DNA from: Pseudomonadota bacterium
GTDB lineage: Bacteria > Chloroflexota > UBA6077 > JAJPGT01
Reading direction: 5' to 3'
Length of the DNA stretch: 64,000 nt
Assembly: GCA_021325655.1 (NCBI GenBank)
Contig: JAJPGT010000047.1
Location: forward strand, 1-64,000
Notes under the pieces: model-generated
What the model saw: only the letters and a program-made list of their open reading frames with translations
What the model was told of the DNA's origin: nothing
Database searches by the model: none
Part shown: positions 61,900 to 64,000 of the stretch, one piece after another
Layout: every line of letters starts with the position of its first letter
How positions within the stretch are numbered: the stretch's first letter is position 1
Translations under genes and position numbers: made by a program

Positions 61900-63720
61900 A
61901 TGCTAGCATGCCCGATCCTGGGAGGGCTCTCTCTGACCGCGTCCACCGTCCCGCGACTGCGTCAGGCGCGCCGGGCAGGCTGGGGCGTCACGCTGGCCGC
62001 CCCGGCGGGGCTGTTTGTCGGACTTGCCGTGCTGTTCACCTGGCCGCTGGCGCTGCACCTTGGCACGGTGCTGCCGGCCGCCAAGCTACCCGATGCGCTG
62101 CTCCAGGTGCACCGCCTCTGGTTCGTTCCCAGGCTGCTCGCCGCCGGCCGCGACCCCTACGGCTGGACGACTCTGCTGCACTACCCGGCCGGGGCGCGCC
62201 AGTACCTGGAGACGCTCATCCCGCTCGTCGGGGTGCTCGCCTGGCCGGCTCTGGCGCTGGGCGGCCCGCTGCTCGCCTACGACCTGGCGGTGCTAGCGCT
62301 CCTGGCGCTCAACGGCTGGTGCGCCTACCTGCTGGCGCGTGACCGGGTGGGCGACTCGGGCGCGGCGGTCGTCGCCGGGATCGCCTATGCCTTCAGCCCC
62401 TACCTGCTGGCCCACCTGCGTGTGGGGCATCTGAACCTGGTTGCCGCCTGCTGTCCCCCGCTGTACCTGCTGTGTCTGCTGCGGGCGCTGGAACGCCCCG
62501 GCCCGCGCTGGCCCCTCCTCGCCGGCCTGTGCCTGGCGGCCACGCTGTACACCGATCTCCAGTGGGCGCTGGCGCTCACGCTGCTGTCCCTCCCGCTCGT
62601 CGCCTGGCGGACGCTGGTTTCAGCCATGCGGGTGGCCCACGGCGAGGGGGTAGCGGCGGCGCGCCGAGCAGGTCTGCGGGGCCTGACCCCGCCACGGGCG
62701 CTCGTCCACGGCGCCCTGGCGGCTACCGTCGCGCTCGCGCTCGCGGCGCCGCTGCTGCTCGGCATCTGGGCCGAGGTCAGCGCTGGTGCCTCCGCGCCCG
62801 GGGCCAACCAGGCGCTCCGCAACTCTGCCGCGCTGGTCGCGTTCCTGGCGCCGCAGCCCGCCCAGCCGCTCTGGCGCGACACCGTCCAACCCTGGTATGC
62901 CGCGCATGGGCTCGACCAGGGCGATGAGCAGGTCGTCGCTCTCGGCTATCTCCCGCTGGCGCTCGCCGCCAGCGGCCTGGCGTCCCCGCGCACGCGGCGG
63001 ATCGGCTGGCTGCTGGGGCTGCTCCTGTTCGTCGCGCTGGCCCTCGGGCCGCGGCTACACTTGGCGAGCCGCGACGTGGAGACCGCGCTCCCGCTCGGTC
63101 TGCCGCTGCCCTACGCCCTGCTCCAGCGGCTGCCGCTGGTCGGCTTCGGCCGCGCGCCGGCTCGCTTCGCCGCTCCCGCGACGCTCTGCCTGGCGCTGCT
63201 CGCCGCCTGGGGCGTGGTTGCGCTGCGCCAGCGTCTGAGGCGTGCCCGCTGGGTTCCCGGCCTCTGCGGCCTGCTCGTCGCGCTCGAGCTGCTCCCGCTG
63301 CCCTTCCCGCTCAGCCGCCCCGACGTCCCGGGGCTCTATCAGGCGCTGGCGGCCGAGCCCTGTCCTGGCCCGGTCTTCGAGCTGCCAGTGGAGCCGGGGA
63401 GCGAGCTGGAGAAGTGGCGGCTGTTCTTCCAGATCGCCCACGGCTGCCCGATCTCCGGTGGCTACGTCTCCAGGGAGCAGCAGGCCACAGCGATTCAGCG
63501 CCGCTGGCAGGAGTACGCGCAGCGCCCGGCGGAGGCGCAGCGCCCGGCGGCGGAGGCTCTGCGGGCCGAGCTGCTCGCCGCCGGATTCGTCGAGGTCGCC
63601 TTCTGGCGCGAGGCGTACGCGAGTCCCGACGAGGCGGGCCGGGAGGAGGTGGCGCTGCGGCTCCTCGCGTCCAGCCCGCGGTACGACGGTCCCGATGGCG
63701 CGCTCTACCCGCTGCGATGA
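61900..63720 (+). CDS. Multi-pass membrane protein, GT-C-like
   Basis: About 606 residues with ten or more membrane helices, then a soluble C-terminal domain. Early extracytoplasmic loops carry D-A-L-L-Q-V-H-R and D-P-Y-G-W-T-T-L-L-H-Y-P-A-G, the kind of segment seen in dolichyl-phosphate-mannose-type (GT-C) glycosyltransferases. Overall it resembles the YfhO-like protein at 13331 in style. It probably transfers sugars to surface polymers; this is inference. The start is uncertain: ATG 61900 has GAGG upstream; an ATG-less start after GGGAGGG near 61919 is possible. Confidence 0.75.
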   Translation: MLACPILGGLSLTASTVPRLRQARRAGWGVTLAAPAGLFVGLAVLFTWPLALHLGTVLPAAKLPDALLQVHRLWFVPRLLAAGRDPYGWTTLLHYPAGARQYLETLIPLVGVLAWPALALGGPLLAYDLAVLALLALNGWCAYLLARDRVGDSGAAVVAGIAYAFSPYLLAHLRVGHLNLVAACCPPLYLLCLLRALERPGPRWPLLAGLCLAATLYTDLQWALALTLLSLPLVAWRTLVSAMRVAHGEGVAAARRAGLRGLTPPRALVHGALAATVALALAAPLLLGIWAEVSAGASAPGANQALRNSAALVAFLAPQPAQPLWRDTVQPWYAAHGLDQGDEQVVALGYLPLALAASGLASPRTRRIGWLLGLLLFVALALGPRLHLASRDVETALPLGLPLPYALLQRLPLVGFGRAPARFAAPATLCLALLAAWGVVALRQRLRRARWVPGLCGLLVALELLPLPFPLSRPDVPGLYQALAAEPCPGPVFELPVEPGSELEKWRLFFQIAHGCPISGGYVSREQQATAIQRRWQEYAQRPAEAQRPAAEALRAELLAAGFVEVAFWREAYASPDEAGREEVALRLLASSPRYDGPDGALYPLR

Positions 63721-63925
63721 CCCCGGGCCGTCAGCCGCAAGGCCCCACGCGCAAGACAGCCCGGGGACCGCGCGTGCCACCCACCTCCCGCGTTAGCTCG
63801 CCAGTCTGTGGAGCGAGTTGGAGCAGCCTGTCCCGCTCGACGCTCACGGCGTACAGCCGGGCTCCGTTCCGTCACCAGGGCCAGCCAGCCACGGGCGCTA
63901 TCGCAGGCGCCGGGCCGCATCTGCC

Positions 63926-63931
63926 TATAAT
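63926..63931 (+). promoter_or_regulatory. -10 box, leaderless layout
   Basis: TATAAT ending six bases before the ATG at 63938, so transcription should start at the codon itself. No ribosome-binding site lies between. Confidence 0.5.
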
Positions 63932-63937
63932 CTCGGC

Positions 63938-64000
63938 ATGAGCGACATGCTGGAAGACCTGGTGTCTGTCTGGGATGCGTCACCGCTCGCTGGGTCCGAG
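63938..64000 (+). CDS. Start of a gene cut by the window edge
   Basis: 21 codons from ATG 63938 (M-S-D-M-L-E-D-L-V-S-V-W-D...), open to the last base. Too short to identify. The perfect -10 box directly upstream supports a real start. The 217 bases between it and the preceding gene hold nothing recognised. Confidence 0.45.
   Translation, partial: MSDMLEDLVSVWDASPLAGSE

Overview
This is a GC-rich, gene-dense bacterial chromosome segment with short intergenic gaps and many 1-4 base or GTGA/ATGA gene overlaps. The gene content points to a thermophilic Chloroflexota relative, most likely of the Thermomicrobia/Sphaerobacter type: a pyruvoyl-type arginine decarboxylase with one-domain SpeD, an archaeal/actinobacterial-type TrmI, DUF951, DUF1786, YVTN propellers, inositol catabolism genes and an ETF:quinone oxidoreductase of the HdrD/NarI type. 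That placement is inferred from recognised families, not from a marker gene.

Layout. 0-0.6 kb: IS110 transposase scrap and a tRNA-Pro(GGG) with promoter and terminator. 1-5.8 kb: zinc-ribbon and small unknown proteins, cysE, a LysM/glucosaminidase, trmI. 5.8-8.6 kb: a tightly overlapping polyamine operon (arginine decarboxylase, speD, speE, ureohydrolase) behind a 200-base leader with four hairpins. 8.6-13 kb: AcoX-like kinase, S41 protease, ftsH. 13-21 kb: membrane proteins, a TPP riboswitch-controlled cytX-thiD unit, a frameshifted metallo-beta-lactamase gene, DUF1786. 21-29.4 kb: methyltransferase, EEP nuclease, aminotransferase, pyrF, DUF951, MFS transporter, a seven-bladed YVTN propeller, pdxH. 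29.4-33.2 kb: iolB-iolC-iolD. 33.6-36.1 kb: a response regulator, then a DsbA-family gene with an in-frame UGA exactly at the active-site cysteine, followed by decayed DNA (transposase-like scrap and a broken vapBC). 36-39.7 kb: envelope proteins (serine hydrolase, two LysM proteins), a glycine-rich protein, an alkyltransferase-like DNA repair protein. 39.7-44.8 kb: a BMP-type nucleoside ABC importer. 45-46.8 kb: etfBA. 47-50.2 kb: a CUT2 sugar ABC importer. 50.5-64 kb: ABM monooxygenase, EMO-like iron-sulfur/cytochrome b protein, alcohol dehydrogenase, hydrolase, gamma-glutamyltransferase, M28 peptidase, folD, class III aminotransferase, a large membrane protein and the start of one more gene.

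How it fits together. The window is mostly housekeeping and nutrient uptake: polyamine synthesis from arginine, thiamin-precursor salvage, nucleoside and sugar import, inositol breakdown and electron transfer from acyl-CoA dehydrogenases to quinone. Repeated promoter forms (TTGAAG or TTGACA, 15-18 bases, TATACT) are visible, and several genes start only 6-9 bases after a good -10 box, suggesting leaderless transcripts.

The most unusual item is the possible selenoprotein at 34038-34754. The main caution is that the DNA immediately downstream is decaying, so a nonsense mutation is a real alternative.
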